DNA of 63,198 nucleotides from a virus, in the IMG/VR virus record IMGVR_UViG_3300028146_000011, positions 1-63,198 of that record; one strand, given 5' to 3'. Under the pieces are notes generated by a model. It saw only the letters and a program-made list of their open reading frames with translations, was not told where the DNA came from and did no database searches. Position 1 is the first letter of the stretch, and each line of letters starts with the position of its first letter. A program made the position numbers and the translations under genes. Below are positions 33,913 through 43,278 of the stretch, one piece after another.

Positions 33913-35859
33913 CTAAGTGGTGGTAATTGTCGGGCCGTTGGTATTCTGACCCATAGACGGAGGAGCCGCGTCAGTGGCCTTCCTGCCCTGTGAGTTGGCA
34001 ATCATACCAATACCAAGTGACTGTTGCAGCTTCAAACGGCTAATTTCGTCAGCCGGTATGACAAGAGACGGGGGTGCAAAGTTCTGTATGCCCATCTTCT
34101 CCATAAGGGTGAACACGGACACGTAACCCATCTTAGCCAACAAGAAGTACTTCATTAACTCTGCCTGCGCCGCCGTATTCAACAGAGATGATGGGTCAAA
34201 TTTGCACTCAAACGCCATCAGCATGGCCTTTGCACGCTGAAATAGCGGACGAGGGTTGTCAGACGCAAGTGCAGACTCAGTAGCCGCGATGTCACCCGGC
34301 TCACCATCGGGCACATCGTCAGGCACACCAACCTTCGGGCTATAGTCGAAGTCCTCTTTAGTGGCTCCCTGTGGGCCAAAGATGGCGACACGCTTTGCCA
34401 GTGAGTCAAATTCCCACCAGTTGTACAAGAACTGTCGTGCAAGCTCCTTATAACAGCCCTCCAGTATGCGGGATCGAAGGCGCACACCGGGAGTCATAGC
34501 CTTCATGAGAGCATCAATGGTGTCATCAGAGGGTATTTGGGCAAGCTGAAGCATGGCGCTTGGGTCAGCAGTGCCACTGATCTTCTGCATCATCTCTGTA
34601 CACCACTTGATGACTTCCCATATCAATTGGTCAAGTGGTGGCGGATTGACAATCTGAAGACCCTTGCCGCTGGCCGTGTTGGTACGAATCTTCATACCGG
34701 GAGCACGAGTATTAGCCCTCTGCATCTCAGCTTTAGACACATTGCGGTCGCCAATTAGGGCCGGTTGCGCTACTTGAGCCGCATGGTCATCAATAACTCG
34801 CAAGTTGTCGTTGATTGACTTGTTCAATGGCAGGCAATCCCACACCGGAGCCTTACCAAACCAGCTATTTGGCCACGGGTTGAGCGTCCATTTAGTAACT
34901 GGGAACTCAGAATGCCAGTAAGGAGCAGGGCCATCGTGCAACAGAGCGTTGCCACCCCACACAATCAACCTATTAAAAGGATAGAGAGGAGAGCCGGGAG
35001 TCACTTCATAGGACCAAGTAGACGTGGGGCTGCCGTCTTTCCACGGACCCATGCGAACAGTCTTGCCGGTCTTGTTCACACGGCTATCACGCAGATACAA
35101 GGTGTTCACAAACACGGTATCCGTGAACGGAATGGGCCTGTCTGCCGCCGACTTCTTAGATAACGGGCCACCTCTCCGCGCTGGACTATCAATCACACGC
35201 TGAAGCCAGCCAAAGAAGGACCCTTGTGTCGCCGTATCCGGCTTGACTGTCTTACCGTGCTCCTCTTTAACCCACTCAGGAGTACGCGCACGTCGCAAAA
35301 TGACTCCCGTGCAGTCTTGAAAGCTGTGATAACTCAGAGGGTCGATAGGGAATACGTTGCGAGGGTCCTCCGCTTCAAGCATGAAGTCGTTAATACGGCG
35401 GCAGTAATACAGGTGGGAGACGCCTGTACCGGCCACCGTGTAGTAACGGATCACGTCACCGATGCGAAGGTCAATGTTGCGCGACGTGTACCACTGCTCC
35501 CCACCCTTATTAGATAGACGGCACTGCGGCTCGTACTTAGAGTTGTTGGTGGTGTAGTTCCAGAAGTACCTCACGTCGGTAAGCATTGCAGTCAAGTCCT
35601 CTGCGATCTTAGCAACTAGGTTGACGCGAGTTTGGCTGAGCGGGCGGGAGGTGGGTACGTAGGAAGCGCTTGTCTGCTTCTCGTACGCAAATATCTCGTC
35701 GATGGCGAGAGATATCTTGTCGTAGCCTACCTGAGACTCAACGAACCGAATACCACGACGTAGGCGCTCATCGCACCACTGCACAATAGCGTAGTCGTTA
35801 GTGCCCGGTTTAGCATCATCAGCGGCTATCGGCGGGAGATCATAGTACTCGTCAGCCAT
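33913..35859 (-). CDS. Portal protein (648 aa)
   Basis: A large protein of the size and location of podovirus portals. Features include a helical N-terminus (RLRRGIRFVESQVGYDKISLAIDEIF, about 33-58, with Trp/Asp before), a central beta region (PRNVFPIDPLSYHSFQDC) and a long helical C-terminal crown with low-complexity end. It forms the dodecameric DNA gate. The palindrome 35862-35874 is 2 bp upstream of the ATG and 33900-33912 abuts its stop, so the gene is bracketed by sites. Confidence 0.82.
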   Translation of the reverse strand: MADEYYDLPPIAADDAKPGTNDYAIVQWCDERLRRGIRFVESQVGYDKISLAIDEIFAYEKQTSASYVPTSRPLSQTRVNLVAKIAEDLTAMLTDVRYFWNYTTNNSKYEPQCRLSNKGGEQWYTSRNIDLRIGDVIRYYTVAGTGVSHLYYCRRINDFMLEAEDPRNVFPIDPLSYHSFQDCTGVILRRARTPEWVKEEHGKTVKPDTATQGSFFGWLQRVIDSPARRGGPLSKKSAADRPIPFTDTVFVNTLYLRDSRVNKTGKTVRMGPWKDGSPTSTWSYEVTPGSPLYPFNRLIVWGGNALLHDGPAPYWHSEFPVTKWTLNPWPNSWFGKAPVWDCLPLNKSINDNLRVIDDHAAQVAQPALIGDRNVSKAEMQRANTRAPGMKIRTNTASGKGLQIVNPPPLDQLIWEVIKWCTEMMQKISGTADPSAMLQLAQIPSDDTIDALMKAMTPGVRLRSRILEGCYKELARQFLYNWWEFDSLAKRVAIFGPQGATKEDFDYSPKVGVPDDVPDGEPGDIAATESALASDNPRPLFQRAKAMLMAFECKFDPSSLLNTAAQAELMKYFLLAKMGYVSVFTLMEKMGIQNFAPPSLVIPADEISRLKLQQSLGIGMIANSQGRKATDAAPPSMGQNTNGPTITTT

Positions 35860-35913
35860 AGTGTAATGATTACACCGAGAAGGCTATTGGGCAATAGCTA
35901 GTTGTAGACTAGA

Positions 35914-37188
35914 TTAGAACGGTGCACAGGGGCCGTAAGACAACACATCACCAGATATAGAGGTGCCTGTGAACGTGACTGATGTGGCATTAGTCGAAGT
36001 CACTCTGAATAGATTACCAGTTGTGCGGTCCGAAATAGGGCAGTTCCATCCATTTGTTGCCACAGTACCAACGAATGTTAGCGATACAACACAAGCACCA
36101 GTTGGTGCACCTGTAAGTGTTCCACTAGTCTGATTACCAACTCCAAATGCCGCACCACACGCACCACCCACAGTAGGAGCACCAGCAATACCATAATCCC
36201 ACAACACTGTGCCAGTCGAGTTGTCATAAGAGTTATTGACCCAAGTACCCTGCGCGTACTGGTGACTAGTCCAGTTGCCGCCAGCACCACCGCAATTCGT
36301 ACAGTCCGCGTCAATAAAGTTGACGCCAACCACCTGATGATTCGCCCCATTTGCGACAATTCCTTTAGCCGTGCTCGTCCACCCTGTATTTGAATTGTGC
36401 TCAAAGTGCCCACCAGTGACCTTCGCACCCTTACCCTCCAGTAGTAGCAGGATAGGGCTTGCTCCTGTGGGGAACTCAAAGTCGTTGTCGTGGATATCCC
36501 ACGACACGCACCCAGAGCACATATGGACACCTTGATTAGTAAACTGGAAGATGTTATTTGGGCCGATAGTCACCCGGTTCACAGTATTAGCGCCTGCATT
36601 ACCGCTAGAGTCAATACCGTTAACGTTGTTAGTGATCGAGCTATTCGATATGGAACCAAAATAGTCGCCGGGACTGGTTTGGCCGTGAAGTAAAACGCCG
36701 GTATTCCAATTAGTCACCTGTAGATTATCTAGAATTCCACCGCCAAGTCCAGCTACATCAATGCCGGTACTCCCTTGAGCACTGGCCTTAGTGATCGTGA
36801 TGTTTCTAAGAGAGATGCGGCCTGTAGTCGAGATAGCAGTACCACTGCCAGTAAATGAGAGCGTGGCACATGTTGTATTACCGGCTCCAATAAGAGACTT
36901 GCCACCAGGGATAGTGACAGTTGTGCTGATATTGAACGACGCGCATGGAATATACACGTCGCCAATCGTGCTGGAGGCAAAGAGAGCGTTGAGGTGTGCA
37001 GCAATATCAGTAGCCGCTAAACCAGGAGAGACAGAGAACGGCGTACCCGTGCCCTGTGGAATCTGAAGTAGTGGGAAGTGAAAGATATGTCCAAATGCCC
37101 TCTCAATCGCCCGTGATGGACTCCACGGCAATGGGTCAGCACTCAAAATGGAACACGTAGAGGCAAGTAGGAGTGCAATATAACGCAT
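35914..37188 (-). CDS. Exported right-handed beta-helix protein (pectate-lyase-like)
   Basis: The preferred start (MRYIALLLASTCSILSA) gives a clean Sec signal peptide. The mature part shows a Gly/Asn/Thr-rich ladder (SLIGAGNTTC, LRNITITKASAQGSTGIDV, SSITNNVNGIDSSGNAG), typical of parallel beta-helix tailspikes and polysaccharide lyases. Four or more Cys appear in the second half, consistent with export to an oxidising space. It may bind or degrade surface glycans. A signal peptide is unusual for a phage fibre. Confidence 0.82.
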   Translation of the reverse strand: MRYIALLLASTCSILSADPLPWSPSRAIERAFGHIFHFPLLQIPQGTGTPFSVSPGLAATDIAAHLNALFASSTIGDVYIPCASFNISTTVTIPGGKSLIGAGNTTCATLSFTGSGTAISTTGRISLRNITITKASAQGSTGIDVAGLGGGILDNLQVTNWNTGVLLHGQTSPGDYFGSISNSSITNNVNGIDSSGNAGANTVNRVTIGPNNIFQFTNQGVHMCSGCVSWDIHDNDFEFPTGASPILLLLEGKGAKVTGGHFEHNSNTGWTSTAKGIVANGANHQVVGVNFIDADCTNCGGAGGNWTSHQYAQGTWVNNSYDNSTGTVLWDYGIAGAPTVGGACGAAFGVGNQTSGTLTGAPTGACVVSLTFVGTVATNGWNCPISDRTTGNLFRVTSTNATSVTFTGTSISGDVLSYGPCAPF

Positions 37189-37199
37189 GGGGGTAGTCC

Positions 37200-38165
37200 T
37201 TATTTGAACTGAGTTACAGACATCACGGATGTGTAATCCGTGGTGCCTCCACCTGGGAAGCATCCAACCGCTCTCAATATATGAGTACCTGATGCAACCC
37301 TTATTGTCATAGTTGTAGTAGTTTCTCGGTTAGACCCACTCTGGCCTGACCCATTCTGCTCACCGTAAGCGTGATTAGCAGTCAGCAGAGCACCGTCATA
37401 TGTGAACCCGGTGGCTGGGTTGATATTGGTGCAGGTAACACACCCTATGAACAACTTTGCTTCCCATGTACCCGTTGTCAGATTCCACCTATCGGGATTA
37501 GTTGTGGTGGAATGCACAGCGCCCGCGAAGTCATCAAAATTGATCTCTGTGCCACCCGCTCCTGTACCGTCAAAGCTAATAACACCAAAGCAAGAGGCCA
37601 CAGACGTGGGTGTTGCGTTGACACCTTCGCCAGCAGACACAGTATTAAGGGATGAGCCACCAGCAGGCCCAGTTGCTCCTGTAGCTCCCGTAGGTCCCGC
37701 TGGGCCAGTTGCACCCGCCGCACCAGCAGGCCCAGTTGCTCCTGTTGCCCCTGCGGCTCCAGTTGAACCAGTCTGCCCCACCCCACCAGAAGTAAGCAGT
37801 AGAGTACCCGTCTTATTCGTGCCAAACGTGACCACAACCTGATACGTGGTTTGGTCCACAGTGATAGTGGCTGAAATGTCATTAGCCGGTGATGCGTTAT
37901 CAAAGATAGCAAGTACACCAACAGGGCCAGTAGACCACGGGTGTGTGTTAGGCGTGCCGGTGGTGCAAGTGCTTCCACCGTTAACTGTCACAGAGGAAAC
38001 GTTAGTGAAAGAGATAGAACAGGCATTAGCTCCCGCTCCACCACCCCCTCCACCACTACCACCTGCAAACGGGCTGGGCACAGGCTGCTGAGCAAACAGT
38101 AGCACTGCGATCAAAAGTGTAATCATTACACTTCTGAGAGCACTCTTGTCGTGTCGGAAGCTCAT
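37200..38165 (-). CDS. Exported collagen-like fibre protein (321 aa)
   Basis: Signal-like N-terminus (SVMITLLIAVLLFAQ, about 13-27), a Gly-rich linker, then a collagen-like Gly-X-Y tract (about 130-175, rich in GATGPAG), and a beta-rich C-terminal domain with Cys pairs. It looks like a trimeric adhesin. GGAG precedes the ATG at 38165, which overlaps the upstream stop; a second ATG at 38126 lies inside the palindrome 38118-38130 (VMIT). Either start keeps the hydrophobic segment. Confidence 0.78.
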   Translation of the reverse strand: MSFRHDKSALRSVMITLLIAVLLFAQQPVPSPFAGGSGGGGGGAGANACSISFTNVSSVTVNGGSTCTTGTPNTHPWSTGPVGVLAIFDNASPANDISATITVDQTTYQVVVTFGTNKTGTLLLTSGGVGQTGSTGAAGATGATGPAGAAGATGPAGPTGATGATGPAGGSSLNTVSAGEGVNATPTSVASCFGVISFDGTGAGGTEINFDDFAGAVHSTTTNPDRWNLTTGTWEAKLFIGCVTCTNINPATGFTYDGALLTANHAYGEQNGSGQSGSNRETTTTMTIRVASGTHILRAVGCFPGGGTTDYTSVMSVTQFK

Positions 38166-38644
38166 TGCTCACTCCATATAAAGGTGATAACAACCGTGCC
38201 GGTGATTGAGTTGGTGGATATGGAGTAGTTCGTGGCTGATGTGCTTGTCTTAGAGAAATACACCTTCGACAAGTCAATAATGAGCACACCAGCGGCAGGC
38301 ACAGGCAGAGGGTTAGCCCCAATCGTGGTGCCCGCTCCCACATTACTGGCCGTCCATGTCGTTGCTGTAGCTGCTGGGCCGCACGGCTGCACACAAGAAA
38401 TGCTGCCCGCCGTAGACGTGGCCGCTGCGCCGTTCTCAGCTTGCGTCACCTCACAGGCGACAGTGCAGGAAACAGTTGCACCCTCTAGGATTATCTTCTT
38501 ACTGCCAACTGACGCCTGTTGTAGCGTGAAGGTGGTAGCCGCCCCACTGAGCACCACCTTGCCAGTAGAGGAAGAGAAGCGGTTAGGCGTGCCCTGTGCA
38601 GTGCAGAACAGACACAAGACGATACTTATCAGCAGTTTTCTCAT
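38162..38644 (-). CDS. Exported small Cys-containing protein (160 aa)
   Basis: MRKLLISIVLCLFCTAQG is a typical signal peptide. The mature protein is Thr/Ser/Ala-rich with two CxxxC or CxxxxC groups (SCTVACE, SCVQPCG), suggesting disulfides in the periplasm or outside. It forms a translationally coupled pair with the collagen-like gene. Confidence 0.78.
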   Translation of the reverse strand: MRKLLISIVLCLFCTAQGTPNRFSSSTGKVVLSGAATTFTLQQASVGSKKIILEGATVSCTVACEVTQAENGAAATSTAGSISCVQPCGPAATATTWTASNVGAGTTIGANPLPVPAAGVLIIDLSKVYFSKTSTSATNYSISTNSITGTVVITFIWSEQ

Positions 38645-38662
38645 AGGTGCTCCGTGTAATGA

Positions 38663-39094
38663 TTACACCAGATTCTCACCGCCAGTGAACGGGCCAGAAG
38701 CAAATGCAGCCGCCATATCAGTAGCCAGAGACTTGACCACTTCTGGACTCATCTTCGGACGCTCCGGCTCTCTCGACACGCTAGGCTCATTGCCAGAGTT
38801 GAAGTTGGACGCCTCATGAACAGACCCAGACTGTCTCTCCCAGGCCGTCATGGACTGTATCTCATGACGTTCAAAGCCTTGGTCCGCATAGACTTGAGGC
38901 ATGGGCATGTCGGCTCTCGCGGGAGTGCGGTGCTCACCAGTGAGAGAGTTATAGTAGACGACGGCTCTATCCGCTTGCCGCACTTGAGCAAACCGCTCAA
39001 TACGTGGGTGTCCACACTTAACGCACCTCATGTCGTACCGTGTGTTCTTCTCACGGCACGATCCACACCACCACGATTGGAGAGTAGTCCGCAT
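38663..39094 (-). CDS. Zinc-finger protein (143 aa)
   Basis: WWCGSCREKNTRYDMRCVKC (about residues 8-27) is a RanBP2/zinc-ribbon-like C2-C2 finger at the N-terminus. The rest is polar and probably disordered. Start taken at MRTTLQ, whose ATG overlaps the preceding TAA. Its own TAA stop is in the palindrome 38655-38667. Confidence 0.75.
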   Translation of the reverse strand: MRTTLQSWWCGSCREKNTRYDMRCVKCGHPRIERFAQVRQADRAVVYYNSLTGEHRTPARADMPMPQVYADQGFERHEIQSMTAWERQSGSVHEASNFNSGNEPSVSREPERPKMSPEVVKSLATDMAAAFASGPFTGGENLV

Positions 39095-39336
39095 TAGTAT
39101 ACGTGACCAATGACAGCCCGCTTGATGATGTTCTCCCACACGTAGCGGTCCAACGACATGGAGTAAGAACGCCGCTTAATGCGCTCTGCTGTTACCTTGT
39201 CAATCTGGAACTGTACGTCAAGAGTGCCATCAGGACACTCATGCACAATGCAGGGGACACCTGACTGAGCAGGCTGGGAGGTAGGCTGTAGGTCTTCAAC
39301 TACAGCGGTATCTGAGTCCTTACGCTTAATGCCCAT
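39094..39336 (-). CDS. Possible ribbon-helix-helix protein (80 aa)
   Basis: The C-terminal part (LDVQFQIDKVTAERIKRRSYSMSLDRYVWENIIKRAV) has the strand-helix-turn-helix order seen in Arc/MetJ-type DNA-binding proteins. The N-terminus is polar. If so it is a second class of potential regulator in the late operon. Tentative. Confidence 0.65.
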   Translation of the reverse strand: MGIKRKDSDTAVVEDLQPTSQPAQSGVPCIVHECPDGTLDVQFQIDKVTAERIKRRSYSMSLDRYVWENIIKRAVIGHVY

Positions 39337-39392
39337 ACACACATAGCGTAGGTCAGAGATGCAGAGTTGTCAATTAGCTGTGTACCGGGCTA

Positions 39393-39740
39393 CTAGTCTC
39401 CGTCGATTAGACCTTCTGGTAGCTTAGGCAATGGAACTGACTTACCAGCAAAAGCATGTGTGCAGTCCGCTTGGAAGTTGAGCACACCAGATGTTAGAAC
39501 ATAGTGGCAAACTACTGGAACTGTAGAGCCGGATGCGTCACGTACCCACTCTCCTGTCCACTTGCCTTTTACGAATACTCTCTTTAAGCACTCATGCTTA
39601 AAGCTAGGGGTGAATGTAGGGCTTTCAAGATTACCGTCAAAATTCCAGCCGTCAGGCAGTGAGTGTGTTTCTTCACAGGCAGGACACCAGTGCGTATAAC
39701 CCCCAACCACTCGACGCAATACACTACTTACTTGCCCCAT
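39393..39740 (-). CDS. DUF6527-like protein (115 aa)
   Basis: WCPACEETHSL and GWNFDGNLESPTFTPSF (about 30-48), then CHYVLTSGVLNFQADCTHAFAG, match the pattern I know from DUF6527 phage proteins: Cys/His residues probably binding a metal, ending in LP-rich segment. Function unknown. Confidence 0.78.
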   Translation of the reverse strand: MGQVSSVLRRVVGGYTHWCPACEETHSLPDGWNFDGNLESPTFTPSFKHECLKRVFVKGKWTGEWVRDASGSTVPVVCHYVLTSGVLNFQADCTHAFAGKSVPLPKLPEGLIDGD

Positions 39741-39759
39741 AACCTAGCTCTCTTATCTA

Positions 39760-39894
39760 CTACTTGACTACGAGTCCAATGCAGATGAGCAGTACTGGAA
39801 TCCACAGCGGCACTTTACCCCAGATGCCGTGAGCTAATGTCAACCCGCCAGCAATCAAGTAGAGAATTAGCGGTACGCTACTGAGAATAGACAT
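39760..39894 (-). CDS. Small membrane protein (44 aa), holin candidate
   Basis: Two hydrophobic segments (about 3-21 and 28-43) around a short Gly/His/Lys turn. The small size and place just downstream of the terminase genes fit a pinholin-like protein or another membrane factor. No Shine-Dalgarno is clear, but codon phase and hydrophobicity look genuine. Confidence 0.6.
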   Translation of the reverse strand: MSILSSVPLILYLIAGGLTLAHGIWGKVPLWIPVLLICIGLVVK

Positions 39895-39907
39895 GATTCA
39901 ATCCCTC

Positions 39908-40825
39908 CTAGTCCCATTCTTCCACCATTCGGGACTTCCAGTCTGAGAATGTTTCGTAGTCATCTAGGCCGGGAGCATACCGTTGGTAGTCTTGACTTGG
40001 CTCTGTGGTCACTTTCTCCTCAGTCCTATCCACATTATATGTCCACTTGTGCGCAGCCCAAGTAGCCATACAGAACGCTTGCATCCGGTCGTCATGCATA
40101 CCGTAGCTAGCACGTGCCCTCATCTTATCCATGTCTATCTCGGCATCGGCTAGCTCACCTAAAAGGAAGCGGCTTCTAATAACAGATTGGCGCTGCATTA
40201 GGTGCCGTCTAGAGCGATACCAGAGAATCCGTTGACTCTCTCGCGTAGATCGCCAGCCCATTCTATTGGTAGTTTCGGCAACAGAATCGATGTACTCCCA
40301 CATCCAGAGGTTACCGTAGCCTATCCTCAATAACTCCTGAGTAGCCAGCAGTCCGCATCCAGGCCATGACTCCCATATCAGTTCGCACTGATCGTCATCC
40401 TCACCAGCGTAAATACGGCCTAAGACATTAGCAATTCTGGCAATCTCCACGGCATCAACAGGACCGGCGAACTCGCACACCTGCACATCCTTATATATAC
40501 GCCGCTGTTTGCCGTTAGACAAGTCGATATCAGGGATGCGCTTACCGTTCTCCTCTTTATAGGCGTACTCCCAGGTGCCATCTACCTTAATGATCTCGAT
40601 AGCTCCATTGTCTGTCTTATGGTCGCCGTCTACCTTAGTGGCACGACTCCAGCCTGTGATGCCCTCAGACGAGTCTAATCCTAATACGTACTTGGCAGTC
40701 TTCTCTGGTGGCTCCCACATGAGCACTAGCCCACGAGGGTCGCGCTCAATGTCTTCCCACGACTCTTGTGTATACTCCTCGATGCTACTACCGGAGACGT
40801 GGAGAACTTTGGGGAAGTCGGGCAT
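39908..40825 (-). CDS. Terminase large subunit, nuclease half
   Basis: YVLGLDSSEGITGW (about 46-59) matches the first Asp strand of the RNase H-like terminase nuclease, and HDDRMQAFCMATWA (about 246-259) matches the distal acidic helix. It cuts concatemeric DNA at packaging. The ATPase half is a separate gene immediately upstream, and the exact palindrome 40829-40841 lies between them. A downstream tail (about 270-305) is polar. Confidence 0.82.
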   Translation of the reverse strand: MPDFPKVLHVSGSSIEEYTQESWEDIERDPRGLVLMWEPPEKTAKYVLGLDSSEGITGWSRATKVDGDHKTDNGAIEIIKVDGTWEYAYKEENGKRIPDIDLSNGKQRRIYKDVQVCEFAGPVDAVEIARIANVLGRIYAGEDDDQCELIWESWPGCGLLATQELLRIGYGNLWMWEYIDSVAETTNRMGWRSTRESQRILWYRSRRHLMQRQSVIRSRFLLGELADAEIDMDKMRARASYGMHDDRMQAFCMATWAAHKWTYNVDRTEEKVTTEPSQDYQRYAPGLDDYETFSDWKSRMVEEWD

Positions 40826-40836
40826 AACTGTAATGA

Positions 40837-42093
40837 TTACACTCTTGCTACTTGGATCTCATACGGTCGCGGCTGTCGTACATCAAGCTCCATCTGCTCA
40901 ATAAGTTCTACCGGCAACGCACCCTGCGCCCAATTAGTAAAGCTCTGCTCTGGAGTAGCCGGGTAGTTAGCTAAGAAGGACGCAAGTTCACCAGACATTG
41001 CGTGCAGTGCTCTCGTTTTCTCCCACCAGAATAATTGGTCTACCGTCGGCCTATACGTCTTGCCATCGCAGAACTCAGGCGATGTTCGCTCAATCAAGTC
41101 GGCGTGCTTGATCGTGTGCTCCTCCGGTTGCCAGTCATTAGGTGGGTTACCTCGATACTTGAGCGTGTTCATGTACCAAGGAACAAATATGTAAATGTAG
41201 TCCTCGAATCCAACACGACGATGACGGCAACCTTCAGATACTTCCTGCCAATAGCCACCCTTACCAGCACTCGTGCCCTCCTGAATATGGAGAGTGGATA
41301 TAGCTTTCGGGATAGATGGGACAAACGAATATCGTATGCGGTGGGGATAGTTCCAGAGCGGTACTTCTGTGAGGTGACTAACATCCTGCTGACTGCCCGT
41401 ACCAATGCCCTGTTGTTGATTCTCTGCCTGATAGGACAGTCGGGAATCCAGCGGTGACTCAAAGCCTATCTCCTCATCCTTCACATTAGGGTACACAGAC
41501 GGCTTCAGCCAAAAGGGTAAGTTGTTGATAGATATAGTGTCACGCTTATACAACTCACCAGTACCAAGTGGGCCATCCTTCAGTGTTGCAGCAAAGCAGC
41601 GTGTCCCAGGCCAAAATAGCATCCTATGTATAGACGCTGCACGGCTGGTAGCAGTGAACGCCACCTGCCTGCACTTGTGTGCATATACAAGGATACCCGC
41701 AGTGTGTCCATACTTCTTTAGTTCCTGATGACACACTTCCTCCCGCTTACCTACCATCTGTATAAAACGTAGCTGGGATTCAAGCAGCTTGGCAGGGCCA
41801 ATGCCGCCTTCTGTGCCCACACCAGGGTCACGCTCTATAGAGTGGTAGCGAGTAAGGTAGTAGGTGAAGTCAGCACGACAGAGGATGCGCTCAGATGTGA
41901 TGAACTCTTGCTCTCTGTCGTCTAAATCGCGTAGAAGCTGGCCGGATGGGAGAGGATTACCTTTTAGGTCGAATGTGAGCTTTTGGAGACGAGAGGCTAT
42001 CTCAATACTACGGTCACGAGGGAGACGATTGAAGATCAAGCCATCTCTTCTAGCCTTGAACAGACGACGCTCAGTGATCTCAGAGGAGTACAC
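40837..42093 (-). CDS. Terminase large subunit, ATPase half
   Basis: HKCRQVAFTATSRAA (about 136-150) is the variant Walker A (K-x-R-Q-x-x-x-T/S) of large terminases, and later parts (YIYIFVPWYMN, about 290-300; FWWEKTRAL; FLANYPATPEQSF near 395) match the ATPase-to-linker region, with the YP-T-x-x-E-A/S-F signature. In most phages this is joined to the nuclease; here the TAA in the palindrome 40829-40841 ends it. Powers DNA translocation. Confidence 0.85.
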   Translation of the reverse strand: MYSSEITERRLFKARRDGLIFNRLPRDRSIEIASRLQKLTFDLKGNPLPSGQLLRDLDDREQEFITSERILCRADFTYYLTRYHSIERDPGVGTEGGIGPAKLLESQLRFIQMVGKREEVCHQELKKYGHTAGILVYAHKCRQVAFTATSRAASIHRMLFWPGTRCFAATLKDGPLGTGELYKRDTISINNLPFWLKPSVYPNVKDEEIGFESPLDSRLSYQAENQQQGIGTGSQQDVSHLTEVPLWNYPHRIRYSFVPSIPKAISTLHIQEGTSAGKGGYWQEVSEGCRHRRVGFEDYIYIFVPWYMNTLKYRGNPPNDWQPEEHTIKHADLIERTSPEFCDGKTYRPTVDQLFWWEKTRALHAMSGELASFLANYPATPEQSFTNWAQGALPVELIEQMELDVRQPRPYEIQVARV

Positions 42094-42094
42094 A

Positions 42095-42382
42095 CTAGTT
42101 GCTCACGAGACGGACAGGACGTACTAGCTTCTCAGCACCCTCAATGATGAAGTCCACGTCATCGCGGCCTAGAAGCTGACGGCACTTGCCCTTGATATAC
42201 TCAACGCCGTCGTCTTGGTCAAGGAAGCACCTCACTTCAGATTTAGCCGGGTCTTCACCAAACTGGGTCTGGCCACTGACGCACGAGCCTACAATCATAC
42301 CGCTGTCGGCGCGGGCGAAGAACACGGCGTCATTCCCGTTCACCTTCGTCTGCCTCATCCTGATCTTCGGTAGTGGTCCCAT
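42095..42382 (-). CDS. Small hypothetical protein (95 aa)
   Basis: Adjoins the terminase gene. The region FLDQDDGVEYIKGKCRQLL is helical and acidic. The start could be 42382 or the ATG at 42358; the latter leaves a smaller overlap with the upstream gene. No family is recognised. Confidence 0.7.
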   Translation of the reverse strand: MGPLPKIRMRQTKVNGNDAVFFARADSGMIVGSCVSGQTQFGEDPAKSEVRCFLDQDDGVEYIKGKCRQLLGRDDVDFIIEGAEKLVRPVRLVSN

Positions 42383-42599
42383 CTAAGCCTCCATGAAATA
42401 ACTTAGACAGCGCACTCTTGGGCTTCTCTGGCTCCTCATCGTAGAACACTTCAGTGTCAGTCTTCTTTGGCTTCTCCGTGACTCGTATGATAGGCTTCTC
42501 ACGCTCACGTAGCTCAAGCTCATACAACTCCCTAAGTGCTGTCAACTCGCGGGCGATGACAGCAAAGGGGTTGACGAGAGCTAAGAGCTTATTCCACAT
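42330..42599 (-). CDS. Small charged helical protein (89 aa)
   Basis: An amphipathic N-terminal helix (LLALVNPFAVIARELTALREL) that could touch a membrane is followed by a very charged, likely disordered C-terminus. Overlaps the genes at both ends. Confidence 0.7.
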   Translation of the reverse strand: MWNKLLALVNPFAVIARELTALRELYELELREREKPIIRVTEKPKKTDTEVFYDEEPEKPKSALSKLFHGGLDGTTTEDQDEADEGERE

Positions 42600-43278
42600 C
42601 AGACGAGTCTACGTCAATCGTCATCGGCATTTTGTCATTCATGTCGTCCACAGCACTAGCATGTGACGCACCGCCAAAGTTCTGGATGATGCTGACTCCG
42701 GCCTTATCCTTCTTAATAGTGCCCGCCATCTCTAATATGCGGTCGCGGGCGTGAGCATCACCGGGCTTGCGCATCGTCTTGCTACCTTTGCACGACGGGC
42801 AGGTGCGCACCCACTGGTTATCCCCTATCGCTTTGTACCCAGGCGTGTCAGACGGCAGGCCAGGAGACGCAGCGACAAAGCCCAAGTCATCACACCGGCT
42901 ACACGGGACATCCTTAGACTTGGCGTCCTCTACCATGTCACGTGTAATCATTACACTGCCCATTTGCGCCTCAGCTATGGCACGCTGTGTAGCCTCACGC
43001 TTCCACCACATAGTAAACTCTTGCAAGTCTATGCAGCACGCCTTCGCTATCGTCGCCAAATTGACACGGTTATAGGTGCGAGACTGGATGCGCTCTAAGA
43101 ACTCTTTGAAACGGATGTCCTTTGAGCAGGCAAGAGCAAGTTGAACCTCCATGTTTTCACGGGGATTCAGAGTATCAAGATAAGCGTTGTACACCTTATC
43201 TTTAGCTCCAAATGCCCGTGCAGGCACGTCACCTCGCAGGCCATCCTTCTCCTGCATGACTCTGATTTTCTTGCTCAT
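42589..43278 (-). CDS. Probable small terminase with zinc insertion (229 aa)
   Basis: The N-terminal half has an HTH-like segment (VNLATIAKACCIDLQEFTMWWKR, about 72-94), and the position just before the large terminase genes is that of small terminases, which recognise packaging sites. A DnaJ-like zinc cluster (PCSRCDDLGF ... CPSCKG, about 121-163) follows. The palindrome 42943-42955 encodes VMIT in GSVMITRDM. TerS is inferred mainly from position and HTH. Confidence 0.65.
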   Translation of the reverse strand: MSKKIRVMQEKDGLRGDVPARAFGAKDKVYNAYLDTLNPRENMEVQLALACSKDIRFKEFLERIQSRTYNRVNLATIAKACCIDLQEFTMWWKREATQRAIAEAQMGSVMITRDMVEDAKSKDVPCSRCDDLGFVAASPGLPSDTPGYKAIGDNQWVRTCPSCKGSKTMRKPGDAHARDRILEMAGTIKKDKAGVSIIQNFGGASHASAVDDMNDKMPMTIDVDSSDVE

